A stretch of 64,000 bases of DNA from Promerops cafer (Eukaryota; Chordata; Aves; Passeriformes; Nectariniidae). Numbering within the stretch: position 1 is the first letter of the stretch; each line of letters begins with the position of its first letter. The notes under the pieces are model-generated. The model worked only from the letters and a program-made list of their open reading frames with translations, was not told the origin of the DNA and did no database searches. This document shows, in pieces, positions 20,511-32,600 of this stretch. Location of the stretch: contig VZSE01013243.1 in the NCBI GenBank assembly GCA_013398275.1, positions 1,698,583 through 1,762,582 of the forward strand, given 5' to 3'. The translations under genes were made by a program, and so were the position numbers.

Positions 20511-20689
20511 TCTGAAGATATTTTTATAAAGAGAATAGCGACGGGATGAACATAAAAGGATTTCCTTCCAGCAGAATTTCCACAGCAGGACATAGCTAAT
20601 AACAAATCCACAAACAAGAAAGTATAGAACCATTTACCCCAAGAACATTTGATAGGAGAGATAATTCATGTAAATAAAAAGAACAAGTC

Positions 20690-23433
20690 TGATAGGGAAA
20701 TAAATTTTATTTTCAAGCTTACCAGAGGATATTTACAAACAATGGGGTGTATAAAAATATAAAAGTACTTGACAGTGTCATTTTGAGGCTATAAATTTTA
20801 CATGAGCTTTTTTCTAGCATCACCATAGCACTATTGCTTGAACGAACGCAACTTAATTCATCTAGGGGTAAGGGTATTAAACACTGTAACCTACTGCTGT
20901 CAAAGTCTGCAGTAAAGGTAGAAAAAAGGGAATAAAAAACTCAGCTATTTTTACTACTCTAGGAATTTTAAATGTAAATGATTTTTTTGGTTTCTTGACT
21001 ACTAGCTGCTTGTGGCTTGTATTGTCTGGCCCCGTAAGTCTGCATATGATCAGGCAATCTCCTCCCAAGGCCAACAGCATTATTTTCATTTTAATACAAC
21101 TTCAAGAATAAATAGCTCATATAATATTTTGAAGCAGAGCAGACTTCATGGGGAGAGACAAAAGCCAGGCCTTCTACTTCATTATTGTCCCCTACTTCCT
21201 CTATTCCTGTTGTGCTTTTTTAAGTGACTGAGCTGCTTTATTTCCTCCCTTAAAATAACACAAATAACAAACCCACAGGTAAACCTGAAGTAACAGCTCA
21301 AGTAAAAAATCTGAAGTTTAAAACTAAACTGGATCTACATACTACAGTTAGGATGGAATATAGCAATGGCTTCACTGACATTTGGTCACTTAAGCACTGG
21401 AAGTCGAAAACCAGCACTGCTTCCTTTGCCAAAAGCAGGCAAATACCAAACTACCAATGTCGGAGGTGATTGCTCTAGTTCCAGAGATGAAAAGCAGTGC
21501 CTCTTTGAACAATGAGTGCTGAAACTGTCCCTAAACAGGGTTAAGAATCCAGAGCTCAGCCTTTGCCAACACAGACACCTACGAAATGCAGTGGCAGATA
21601 GATAAATGGCAATGGGAAAAGAAAAAGTGAGTTAAAGACCCAAACCTACCTGTGGGCACATCCTTCTGCAGCTGCCACTGACCACTGCTAGGTCACTGCT
21701 ACTGCAAGCAGCTGCCAGCTCTGAACTATGTAACATTTTAGGTATATCTAACAACTTATAAATCTGCTCACCTGCTTCCTTACCTGAATAACAACAGTAG
21801 AAAAAAATACTTATCTACACACAAACAAAAAAAGAAAAATCTTTGTAGGAGAGAGGAGATACCCCAAAGCCTCTCAATGCCTTTGCAGTTCAAGCCTGTA
21901 TCAGTATTTTAGAAATATTTCCAACTAAGCGCCAGTTAAGCAGCTTGGCACATCAGGGATGCATACAGCCATCCAGCACCTTCCAGCAGCACAACACTGT
22001 TATCCTACAAAAAAAGGATTTCCTTTTTGGTTTTTAAAATAAGACCAAAAAAACCTTCTTGCATTTGCATTTAGCATTAAAGCCTCAACTTCTTTGAAAT
22101 ACCATTAACTTGAACTGTCCAAGGGAATAGTTTCCAAAGAACACTGCTGTTTCCCCTCTGCTGTGCCACAAGTCCAATTAGTGGTTGGGAATCCTTCAGT
22201 TGAGGCACGTGCACAGAAAGAACCGAGTTAGGAGTTGCTTTTGGACTCTTCATTCAGCTCTAACAGTTCTGAGCACAGTAAAGAGGATGGGAGGGGCTGC
22301 AGGTTAAGGTGGGAAGGCAAAGTCCTTTCTCCTACAATCCAGCTGCCCTGGCAGAAGCAACAGGTGATGTGGTATCCACTGTTACTTCTAGGTTTTGAGC
22401 AGAGTTAACATAACAAGCTAGCAGATTACAAACTACTCCTGATGTAAGTCCAAGGAACCTTAAAAAAATTAGAAAAATATTAGAAAAATTTTTAAATCTT
22501 CTTACTCAAAATGACAGAAGAAAGCTGCATGTATTTTTCCCTATTTTTCCACATCCTTCTGCTAGAAGCTGGTCTTCCAGAGTGAAAGGACATGCTACAT
22601 CAAGTCTAGTGTGCTCTCTGTGCATTACTTGTGTAGTTTTAAGGCAGAATGCCTTTGGTGTGTATCAATGACATGCCAGCCTTGCACAGCAGCACACTGT
22701 TGTGGCTTATTGCTTTTTTTAACAGACGAAGTAAAAGGCTAGCACAGCTTTGATTGTCATCTCCTTAGACTGTCAGCCAGCATTTCAAGAGGAATGTAAG
22801 AAGTTACGGGATTTTCTTTTTTTCTTTTTTTTTTTGTTGCTATCTGTAAAAAGCTCAATTATGGCCAAGACACACCTATTTAACTGTCTAAACAGCAGCA
22901 AATTATTCCTTCATCTCTGAATCTGTATTCAACTAAACCACCATGTTTTGCTTTAGCCAAGGTATTCTGTACTGATTTCTTTATAGTCTCTTCACCATCC
23001 ACAGTTTGAGAAACGAGAGATGCATCTAAGTAACAGAAAACAGTCCTCTATGGCCTAGTAAATAGGGATTAGAAAACTATTACAAAACTCTTACTGCGTA
23101 GGCTATGAAAAAAACAAAAACCCTTGAAAAACACAAACCATTCAGTCTGTACACGCTACACCTCAGTAATGGCTTTGTAGCCACCCAGCTCGGTGAAATG
23201 TTACCCAACAGGGCTTTGTATCCCACTGTCCAGTAACTACTCAGAGTTAAAGTCAGGGATGGAGAAAAGCTTGCCAGACAACAGTCTATTCCCATGGTAA
23301 TGCAGGATCCTCTGGGGCTTTACACACCAAACTATGTGTACAGCATTTGGAAAGAGCAATAGCTGTTCCAAAACTTATCTTCAGCTTCTGCCTGGAGTAT
23401 CCTTCTTTGCTGCAATTTAGCATAATGAACAAA
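20690..23433 (-). other. PRKD3: PRKD3 3' UTR
   Basis: About 2.7 kb from the PRKD3 stop codon to the AATAAA at 20711-20706. No coding exon interrupts it. An internal minus-strand AATAAA at 21242-21237 could give a shorter form. The sequence is AT-rich with T/A tracts. Transcript limits are inferred, not observed. Confidence 0.65.
20699..20711. terminator. Mirror-image polyadenylation signals for convergent genes
   Basis: The 13-bp sequence aataaattttatt contains AATAAA on the plus strand (20699-20704) and, one base later, AATAAA on the minus strand (20711-20706). The minus-strand copy is the best signal for the PRKD3 3' end. The plus-strand copy could serve a long NDUFAF7 transcript. Confidence 0.7.
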
Positions 23434-23607
23434 TCAAGGGTCTTCTTCCATGTCATCTGGATTAGGAGCCATAATGAAGTGCTGGGGGTACTCGAGGTTG
23501 TGTTCGTAAGCGTGTTCTTTCCAGCGTGCATCGTCGCTCTCGTGGGTAATGTAACGCTCTCCAATGCGTGTTTCAAATTCTCTGAGGTCAAGCCAAGTCT
23601 GATAATC
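23434..23607 (-). CDS. PRKD3: PRKD3 coding exon 18 with stop
   Basis: 57 codons plus TGA (23436-23434): DYQTWLDLREFETRIGERYI, THESDDARWKEHAYEH and the PKD3-specific end FIMAPNPDDMEEDP. Acceptor actccttag. Confidence 0.97.
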   Translation of the reverse strand, partial: DYQTWLDLREFETRIGERYITHESDDARWKEHAYEHNLEYPQHFIMAPNPDDMEEDP

Positions 23608-26600
23608 CTAAGGAGTAAAAGAGATTTAAGGAAGCAGTTTTAAGAAACAGCAGCACTACATTCCCACAGATAAGTTCTGCAGTTTGTGTCCATTTAGCCA
23701 CAAGATATAAACAACAAGATCTGTTAAAAAATACCCCACACAAAAAAATGCACAAAAAACCAACAACAACAAAAAAAAAGCAAACACCCTCCCACAAAAT
23801 ACCCCAACAATGTCCACAAAGAATAGTACAAAATTAAATAGACTAGTATCTAAGGTTGTCAAAGCAGTAGATAAACCGACTACAAGTTACGGCACACACC
23901 AGGCTGTGTGTCCACTTCAGCACTGAACAAACAATGTTTGTCTCCATGCTGATTTCACAAGGCTCCATGCACTCATCACTGCCCACAGTCAGCGGGGAAG
24001 CCAGAAGAGTAAACCCATGTTGTTGTCAGATAGAAAGGAAAAGGTGGGAGAGACAGTAAGACAAATTTCCCTTGAGGAAAGAAGCCATTCATACATGGTC
24101 AGAACCCCTGAGCACATCAAATGTAAAGCTAAAACCAGAAATGCTCAAGCCTTCATGAATGCTTGTTAACAGAATGTGACACTTGCAGTTTTCATAAGCC
24201 TCTGAAAGATTTCAGCCAAAAAAATTATTCACCCATTATAAACATACTGAAAAAGGCAGATGGGTTTACCTGTAACCATGGGTGACTAAGGGATTTGTCA
24301 ACACTGAAACGTTTTCTCATCTTCACTTGAAGCAAATTGTTTATTAAATCAATGGCTGAAAAAGAAGAACAAAAATTGTATTGTTTAAATACTAATCACC
24401 TCTATCATCATTCACATGCTGCAGTAGAAATTATTTTTTATATGTGAGTGTATCCTACACTGAACTCCTTTAAATTTAACCAAGTTCTTGAATTTTATAT
24501 TTAGGTTTGCTTATATGTGGCTACAATATAGGTATGGGGTAAGTTCTCCCTACTTCTGATGGAAACACTAAAAGCTTTACCGTGTTATTTGTTAATCTTT
24601 TTCCCTACTGATTTTTGTCATTTTCAGATATGCCTAAAAAGCTTGAGCATAATCCTGTGTCGCACAATTATATAGGTACTTCCACTATTGTATACTTTTG
24701 TATGTGTTCTTCAACATCTACCTGTGTCTTAATCATGTATTACCAAACATGATAACATACAACCAAAGCTGACACTGGAAAGCTCTAGAGACCAGCCTTG
24801 TAAACTTCTAGGTTGTTCAGACCTGACACTTGAATCCATACTTCCTAATGTGCAAACTAAAATTCCAGATTGAACTTTGAACCGTTTCTGTGATTATAGC
24901 TCAGATAAAATATACCAGCATTCAGCAAATACCCACACATGAATTAACTTTCCTTGGGGACTTCTGGGAAGTGTCAGATTAGTCATCCCACTCATCATGC
25001 ATGAGATTCGTTTTTCTTGCTAAATCTCCTGACTGAAAATAATCTAAAGCATTATATTTCACAATTAATCTTTCACAATTATATTTACCTCATATTTATC
25101 CACTTTGGCATAGTCTACTAAACTCAAACTATCAGTAATTTTCACACTCCTTCCTACATGAACCTTGACGTTTAAGCATTTGAATGTGTTACCTACATAC
25201 ACAACCATTCTAATAGAGAAAATTAATTTCTTTACCTTCACTAGAAATTTCCTTCCAAGGATTTGGTGGGTACATAAATGCTGCATTTTGAATCTGATCA
25301 TTGATATCCTCATCTTCATTAAACGGGAATGTACCACTGAGGCTCACGTAGACGATAACTCCTACTGACCACATGTCCAGGGAGCGGTTGTAGCCCTTGC
25401 TCCGGAGCACTTCAGGGGCAAGGTACGCAGGAGTGCCCACCACAGAGCGCCGGAAAGACTTCTCACCGATGATGCGTGCGAAGCCAAAGTCACACAGCTT
25501 CACCTGCAACAGCAGCACATTTTCAACTGAGAAATCTCTGCTTGATTTCACACTCTTTCTGCCATCACTTAAACACTGTATGTATGCAAACAGACACAAA
25601 ACCCCACGTACACCAGTCCATTAAGGTTTTATGTTGCTGGGTTTGCGGCACGCAGATCAGCCACGCTTCAGATCAAGACCTGAACTGGCCCTGCGCAGGC
25701 TCAGGTCTGAGGCAGTTTGTGTATTACACGGCCACAAGTGTGCAAATGAGGAAAAAATATCTTGATTCCAAACCCAGCTCATTTTCAGAAGTGAATCCTC
25801 ACTCTTGAAAGGTACAGAACCAAAGTTAAAAATGCACACAAATCCCAGCCAAATCACATTTCTCTTAATCATATTCCAGAAGCTGGAGGCTTTGGCTACA
25901 GGGAAGTCAAACAAAGAGTTTTAGCTTGAACTCAGACCCAGCCAGCTCTTGACAGAATATCCCAATAAAATGCATTAACAGCTGGCACATGCACTGATGC
26001 TCAAGTCTTCGTGATACTGCAACAGTTCCTTAACTTGAACACAGCAGGCACTTGTGGAGATAAAAGGATCCAGATCAAGTCCAGCATGTAATCCCAAGTC
26101 AATAAGCCCTCCTCAGAGTATAAGAAAGGGCAATGCATTAAAGGCACTTAGTGAGACAAGGGGAAAAAAAAGAGACAACTACAATACATGCAGTTCAAGT
26201 AATTCTAGAAGTCAGTTGAAAATCCCACAAGAGGTTTCTTTTCAAGCACCAGTGTCGATATTGCTTTAAAAAAACCCCAATGAATCGTAATTAAAAGCAT
26301 TGTTTAATTTTCACTCACTTGAGGGAATGGTTCTGCTGATGCTAGTAGTACATTTTCTGGTTTTAAATCACAGTGCACAATATTCTTGAAGTGTAAATTC
26401 CTCAAAGCAACAAGTATCTACCAAGCGAAAGAACACTTTCAGAACATATTCAAGCAGATCAGAAGACAAAAGACAACACACACTAACCAATACAGCAATT
26501 TTTATCAACATAGTCCTCAAGAACTAACCCATATATACTGTGCAAGTCCTGTTTTTTCAGCCTACCAAAACTTGAAAACAAGGGGGTTTATTTTCCCCAA

Positions 26601-29600
26601 CCTTTTTTCCCCCCTCTCCTCCTCTATCTTTTTGAACACTTACTGTTTTGACATTCATCTTTAGATGTCTGTAATGTTATGTCTTGGGAAAGAAGGGCCA
26701 AAAAAATTAACATAATTAACATTCAAAGTTCTTTCTTGTTTATTCAGCTTTCATTAAATGTGCAGCTCTCTACGCTGTCTCTTTTAAATAACAATACAGA
26801 AAACCCCTTCTCCAAATTCTCATCTTATAGTTACAAAACCCAAATCTAGCCGTTCCTCTCAAAGCAGAGGAACTGACTGCTCACCTGAGTGACCATGAAC
26901 TTAGTTATTCGTTCTGGAAGTCGACTTTTCTCACTGGAAAGAATCATCTCTAGCATGTCCCCATGCAGCTTTTCCATCACAACAAAGACCCGTTCTGGGG
27001 TTTCAAACATACATTCCAGGTTCACAATCCCAGGGTGGTGCAAATTCTAAAACAAAGTAGCATAGGTACATCACTAAAATAAAACAGCATGAAATATCCT
27101 GAATTACACAGAAATGTTGACCACAAATCAAAAAAAAACCACTTAAATAGATACAGGTTAAAAAAATATCTGAGGAAAGAATCTAGCTTGAAAAAGATGT
27201 CAACCCATGAAACATGCCCAACTACTAAGGATAACTTGTTTAATACAATTTAGCTGCAATGATTAATTTTACAGTTGATGCATGTTCTGTACTCAAGTTA
27301 CCGAGTATAAGAATAATACTCAAAGATTGAGGGGCCAGTAGTGGAAAACAGCAGAAAATAATACTGAGGGAGACAACATGGAGCCAAAGTACATGGCTTT
27401 AGTGGGATCCCCTACAGCAGGGTAGATATCACCCCCAAGTTATTAACTCTACCAAGTACTCAGGAGTTCCTGCTTTTATAAGATTCCATCTTCAGAAAGT
27501 ACTCAAAAATCACAGATGTAAATTTAAAAATCAATTCAGAACACTTACACACAATACAAAATCTCATTAATGGTCTATTTAAGACAAAACTCCAACATGA
27601 TTCCAAAACACTTTTATACCTGGAGAATGGCTACTTCATTACGAAGCTGACTTTCCTGTTTAGTTGGAAACCTCATCTTGTCAATGACTTTGATAGCCAC
27701 ATCCCTTCCAGTCTTCCTATGTTTTCCTAAACAGAAAGTCAGTGTCAGCCATCAAAAGGTAGAAGCAATTCATAGCCATTAAACATTACAGCAATAATTC
27801 CTCTTGGGGGAAACTACTATATTCTGTCAAGTGTACAATATTACCATGTTTATATTTAGAATTGCAAATGGTATTTGAGTAAAAGAAGTGATCAGCCTCC
27901 ACAGGAATTCTGTAGTTTAAACTTAAACCAGTTACCACTCTGCTGTCAGGTACACACACACTGACATTAGATGTATTGGGTGAAGTTTTTGTTTGTGCAA
28001 GGGACTTGCACATGAGCAAGTAATAACCACACCACAGAATATTGCCTCTCCTGTAAAAACAACAAAAATTCAAGGACAAAGTGAAGACAGATCTACAAAC
28101 CCACTCCAGTGGTTTCATACTTTCATGGGCTCCACGTGCACAGGAAATTACACACCTAATATTCTATGGGAACATGATAGTGATTATGTGCCCCAAAGAA
28201 CAGCCAACACATTTAACACCCGGGGCAGTTTGCTGTGATCAAAAAGCTCTAAAAGGCTGTGGTAAGTAAAGGTGGTAAGAAAAACACCATGCTGACAGCA
28301 CCATGTATTATTCTGTGCTGCAACCTGCATCAGCTACATGAGAAGCATTCTGCAACATGCAGGGAGGGGGCTGTGTCCAGGGCTAAGTGAGGAGCTGTTA
28401 ATGCTTCCCCAGCTTCTTCACAGCTACTGAACTGGTTTCTTTCAGTCACATCAGAGAGGTTAATGGGATCACACACTGCAAGACCTTGGGAATCTGAGAC
28501 ATTTAATACTAAACTAGGACAGAACAGTAAGTCTGCACCAAAGTGTCATTATCTGCTCAGTGAAGGGTTTGGAAGCCATTTTAGGAGAAGGGGCGACATA
28601 CACAGCTACAGTGCAAGTGGCACAGAAGGTTCTACCAGCACTGCTGTGGGGAGCCTACCTACACCTCAGCAGCCAGCAGCCAGCCTCCCTGCTGCTCCCT
28701 GGTCAGCCCTGGTGGCCAGGGCTTAGGCAGGGCACAGGAACCGCTCCACAGGCTGCTGTGCCAAGCAACTCCTGCACCCACCTTTAACATCATCAAGAAT
28801 AAAGGGCTTATCTTCACCAGATGAAGGAAATTATATTGAAGTGTCACACAAATACAATCAATTACAAATTAGATGCAAAACACAGATGGCAAATGCTAGA
28901 TTGCTAAAGCAAACCAGCCCATCTAACGAAACACCTAACTACACAAGCTAGACTACAGCTAAAACTTGCCCATGAAGAGTAACAGAAAAGCAGCTTGAAA
29001 ATTCCTTTTGTTAAACAAAACACAACCAGCCAGTTTTCAGTGCAAGTTTTACATCAGTAAGAAAATGTCAAGAGTAGTTTTTTTCTGTCTCCCTTTTTGA
29101 GATCTTTTAAACTAATCAAAGTTTGAAAGGAAAAGCAGAAGGAAACTGTTCTCACTGATGCAGGAGTTGGATATATATATCCTATAACTTTTGATTTGCA
29201 ATTTTGGAAATGTTTGTCAATAATAAGGGACACAAAAAATACAACAAAAAATAAAAATCCAATCCAAACCCCACAACAATGGAAACAACTTAATTTTTCC
29301 ATTCATTGTTACCATTATTTCAGTATGACTACACAGGTGTGGATAAGCCAATATCAGAAGTTACCACATCTAGCCTCCACAAATACCAGCAACAATTAAG
29401 CAGTGTGTAGAGCCAGCAAAACCACAGCCTTTTATATTGTCCTTTCATACTCTTTCAGATTGTGATTTTATATTAAGAAGTAAGCATATCCTATATATTT
29501 TAAGCCCTCGTTCAGTAAAAAAATATTTAATGAAAGCTTTTTGTAAGTGTTTATTACACTTACAAGCACTTGTAAGCATTGAATCATGCAAAATACCAAG

Positions 29601-32600
29601 CTGAAATTTATCTACAAGGTAATTTAGGAAAAATAAAATCCAATCATTAAAATAAGTGTCTGCATTAGTTAATTTCTATTCATAAGAGAGGGAGGACATT
29701 TTGATTCACACTGCGCTTTAAGAGGGGGCAAAAAACCTGACCTCTTTCAAGAGTGATGTAAAACCACACCAAACTGTATTTCCACCAAGCAGTTCAGAAG
29801 TAATAAAGTATCTAACTACACAATTGGCACACAGAAAAATCATGGCCACAGTACTTCCTGATTAGAAAGAAAACGTGAAGCACAAAGATTACCACTTGTA
29901 AATCATTACTTATGACTTTTTCTTTCTTTCCAGATTTATGGTCTGTGGTTTTCTCAACACTTGAGATATAACATGAGATTAAAAAAAAAGAGAGAGATAG
30001 AAACAGAGTTCATATGCATTTCTAGTATTTCTTCTTTTTTTGTGATTACATACTAAAAACAAGTTATATGCTGCAACAGAAGGTTTTAAAAACTAGGTGA
30101 TAATACTAGACCTGAAACCTAGGCCTAACAATCTTGGCAAAGAATACCTCTTTCTACTTTACCCTGCTGACAGAGATTTGTCCACATCAAATATGTCAAT
30201 AATATGTTCACATCCATACTGTCAAGCCATAAACTATGTGTTTTTCTAATTGCTTTTGGCCACATCTCTCAGGTGTCATTCAAAACAGGTATAGCTGACA
30301 GAAAATGTATGACTGCTAATACTGTAAAATACAAACAACAGTGATAGAATTTGCAATTTAAAAAAATCATTAAACATGGCCAAATTGGATTGCTTGGTAT
30401 TTAACTGTGGTCAAAATGCAATGCATATTCTAAAGTGATTAGGATGCCAATGCAAAACTGTAAATGCAAGAACTTAATTGTAAGAAATACTGTACACAAA
30501 ACTGCAGAGATACACAGCAAAGTAATCCAAACATAACTTTTAACAAGATAAACTTCACCTAGACATTCTAGATACAGCTAAGTAAGTATGAAAAGGATAA
30601 TTTTATCAAGCAGACATTCTACCTTAATAAATGCATAATGGAATATAATGCAATTTACCTCCATATACAATACCAAACTGACCAGAACCCAGCACTTCAT
30701 CAGCAAATATTTGGTACACAGAGCTGATATCCTAATGCATGAAAAAAAGAAATCACAAATATCAGGAGTCATTAAAATGTTCAGGACAGCATTAGTTATT
30801 ACTGGCTAGGCTGTAATTATATTTGGCATTAATCAAATTCTGTAAAAGGTACCATCATTACACTGAGGAGTGGGAAAACACAACAAACTTTTCCTGAAGA
30901 GGATCTACTGAGCTGCACCAAAGGCAAGGACATACATTCAATAAAAACTAACAGCCATGGCAGGTAAGGAGGTTACTTCCCACATATAACATGGACTTTT
31001 TACCTACAGTGCTCTGGTGTTGCTTCCTCATCCAGATACTGCTATTACCAATTACTCTGTAATACTCAGATAAACAAATACCACTGTAATACAATGCACA
31101 TGACTCACCACGTTCTCCTGGACTTGGCAATTTGAAACAGAGATGCTTAGAGACAATTCTTCTGCAATAAAGAAGATAAAGTCAAGTAAGTAAATAAAAA
31201 GGGCAGACTTTTTCTAAAAAGAGTGTAAAAATTAAAATCAACAAAAACCCTTTACTGACTGCTAACCCAGTATTGGTGAAGTGATTTTTAGTGCTGTTTT
31301 GCAGAAACTTCATACTCTGGAACTCATTAGATAAATAACCCTGGAAGTTTTGCTGGGATTATTTGTCTTTTTTTGTCCTATTCCTGATTACAAAAACAGT
31401 AGAACAATACAAGTGCGCACACAATAGACAGCTGGAGAACCAAAAGCAATAGCAATTGTATCATAGTTCATTAAATGAATAACAATTCCTGGTAGCAATA
31501 AAGAAAAATACAGGTAAGAGGAGCAGGCAGATCCCTCATAGTCAAATGAATGTGGTTTCTTATCTTAGCACCAAGATATACAGAATTAATGCATAAGAGA
31601 AGGAAACAAATCAAAGAAACCAAGTAACAGAATAACTGATAATTAAAAAAGCAATAAAGCCCATAATATAGAAAAAAAAATCTTTGTTTCATGGATAAAG
31701 TACAGAAGCATATCAATCCTTGGAACATAAGGGCACATTCAGGAAGTGTAATTTCCAAGTAAATGTATCAGATAAAGAATTCTTCAGTCTGCAGCAGACA
31801 TTGACATGAATTTTTCATTACAGGAAGAACATTGATGCATGGGCAAGAAGAGATATACCAAGGAAGGCAGGAAATACCCCTCTCTTTTGATTTCCAAGGC
31901 CAAAGTAAAGCATCCCAGACTAACAGACATCTACCACGTGGAGTCTGTCTCTCTGAAGGCATTCCAGACCCAACTGGCCATGTTCATGCGTAACCTGGAC
32001 ACTGACTTGTCAGTGGGGTTGGACTGGATGATCTCCAGAGGTCCCTTCCAACCCTAACAATTCTGTGATATTATATTAACTTAAAGAAAAAAAAAAGAAT
32101 GAATTCATCTACCAGGCAGATAGAAAACACACTACAGACTTACTAGCACTTTGAAAAGAGCCTTTATTATCCTAAAGAGAATTTAGAGAAAAACGATGTC
32201 TGATTTTTGCTACCTGTGTTTTATCTCAGAGCAGAAATCTACAGAGAGAAGACAGGAACAAATACTAATTCTCAAAGACACCCTGAGGTCTGCAGCTGAA
32301 ATATGAACTCTAAGTCTTGCATATGCCTACTCATTATTGACTATAGTCAAGTCAGTACTGAAGTAACCGTACAGAACACAAGAGAAAACAATAAAGAAGT
32401 CAGACAAAAAATTTCCTAAGGTCAACAAAAACTGCTGCAAGGTAAATAGAAAATAAAGATACAGTTTTTGAAAGTGTTTAACAGAACACACTGAACCCTT
32501 GTCCACAGATGGCTACAGAATACAAAATAACTCAGAGATAAAGAATGAGTTATTCCTTCCAAATAAATGCATTTTTCTAGTGTCTGAAATGTGCAAGAGT

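Noticed and set aside
22820..22840. T-rich tract as a possible transposon poly(A) tail
   Set aside because: No coding relic or target duplication beside it. Similar tracts occur throughout the window.
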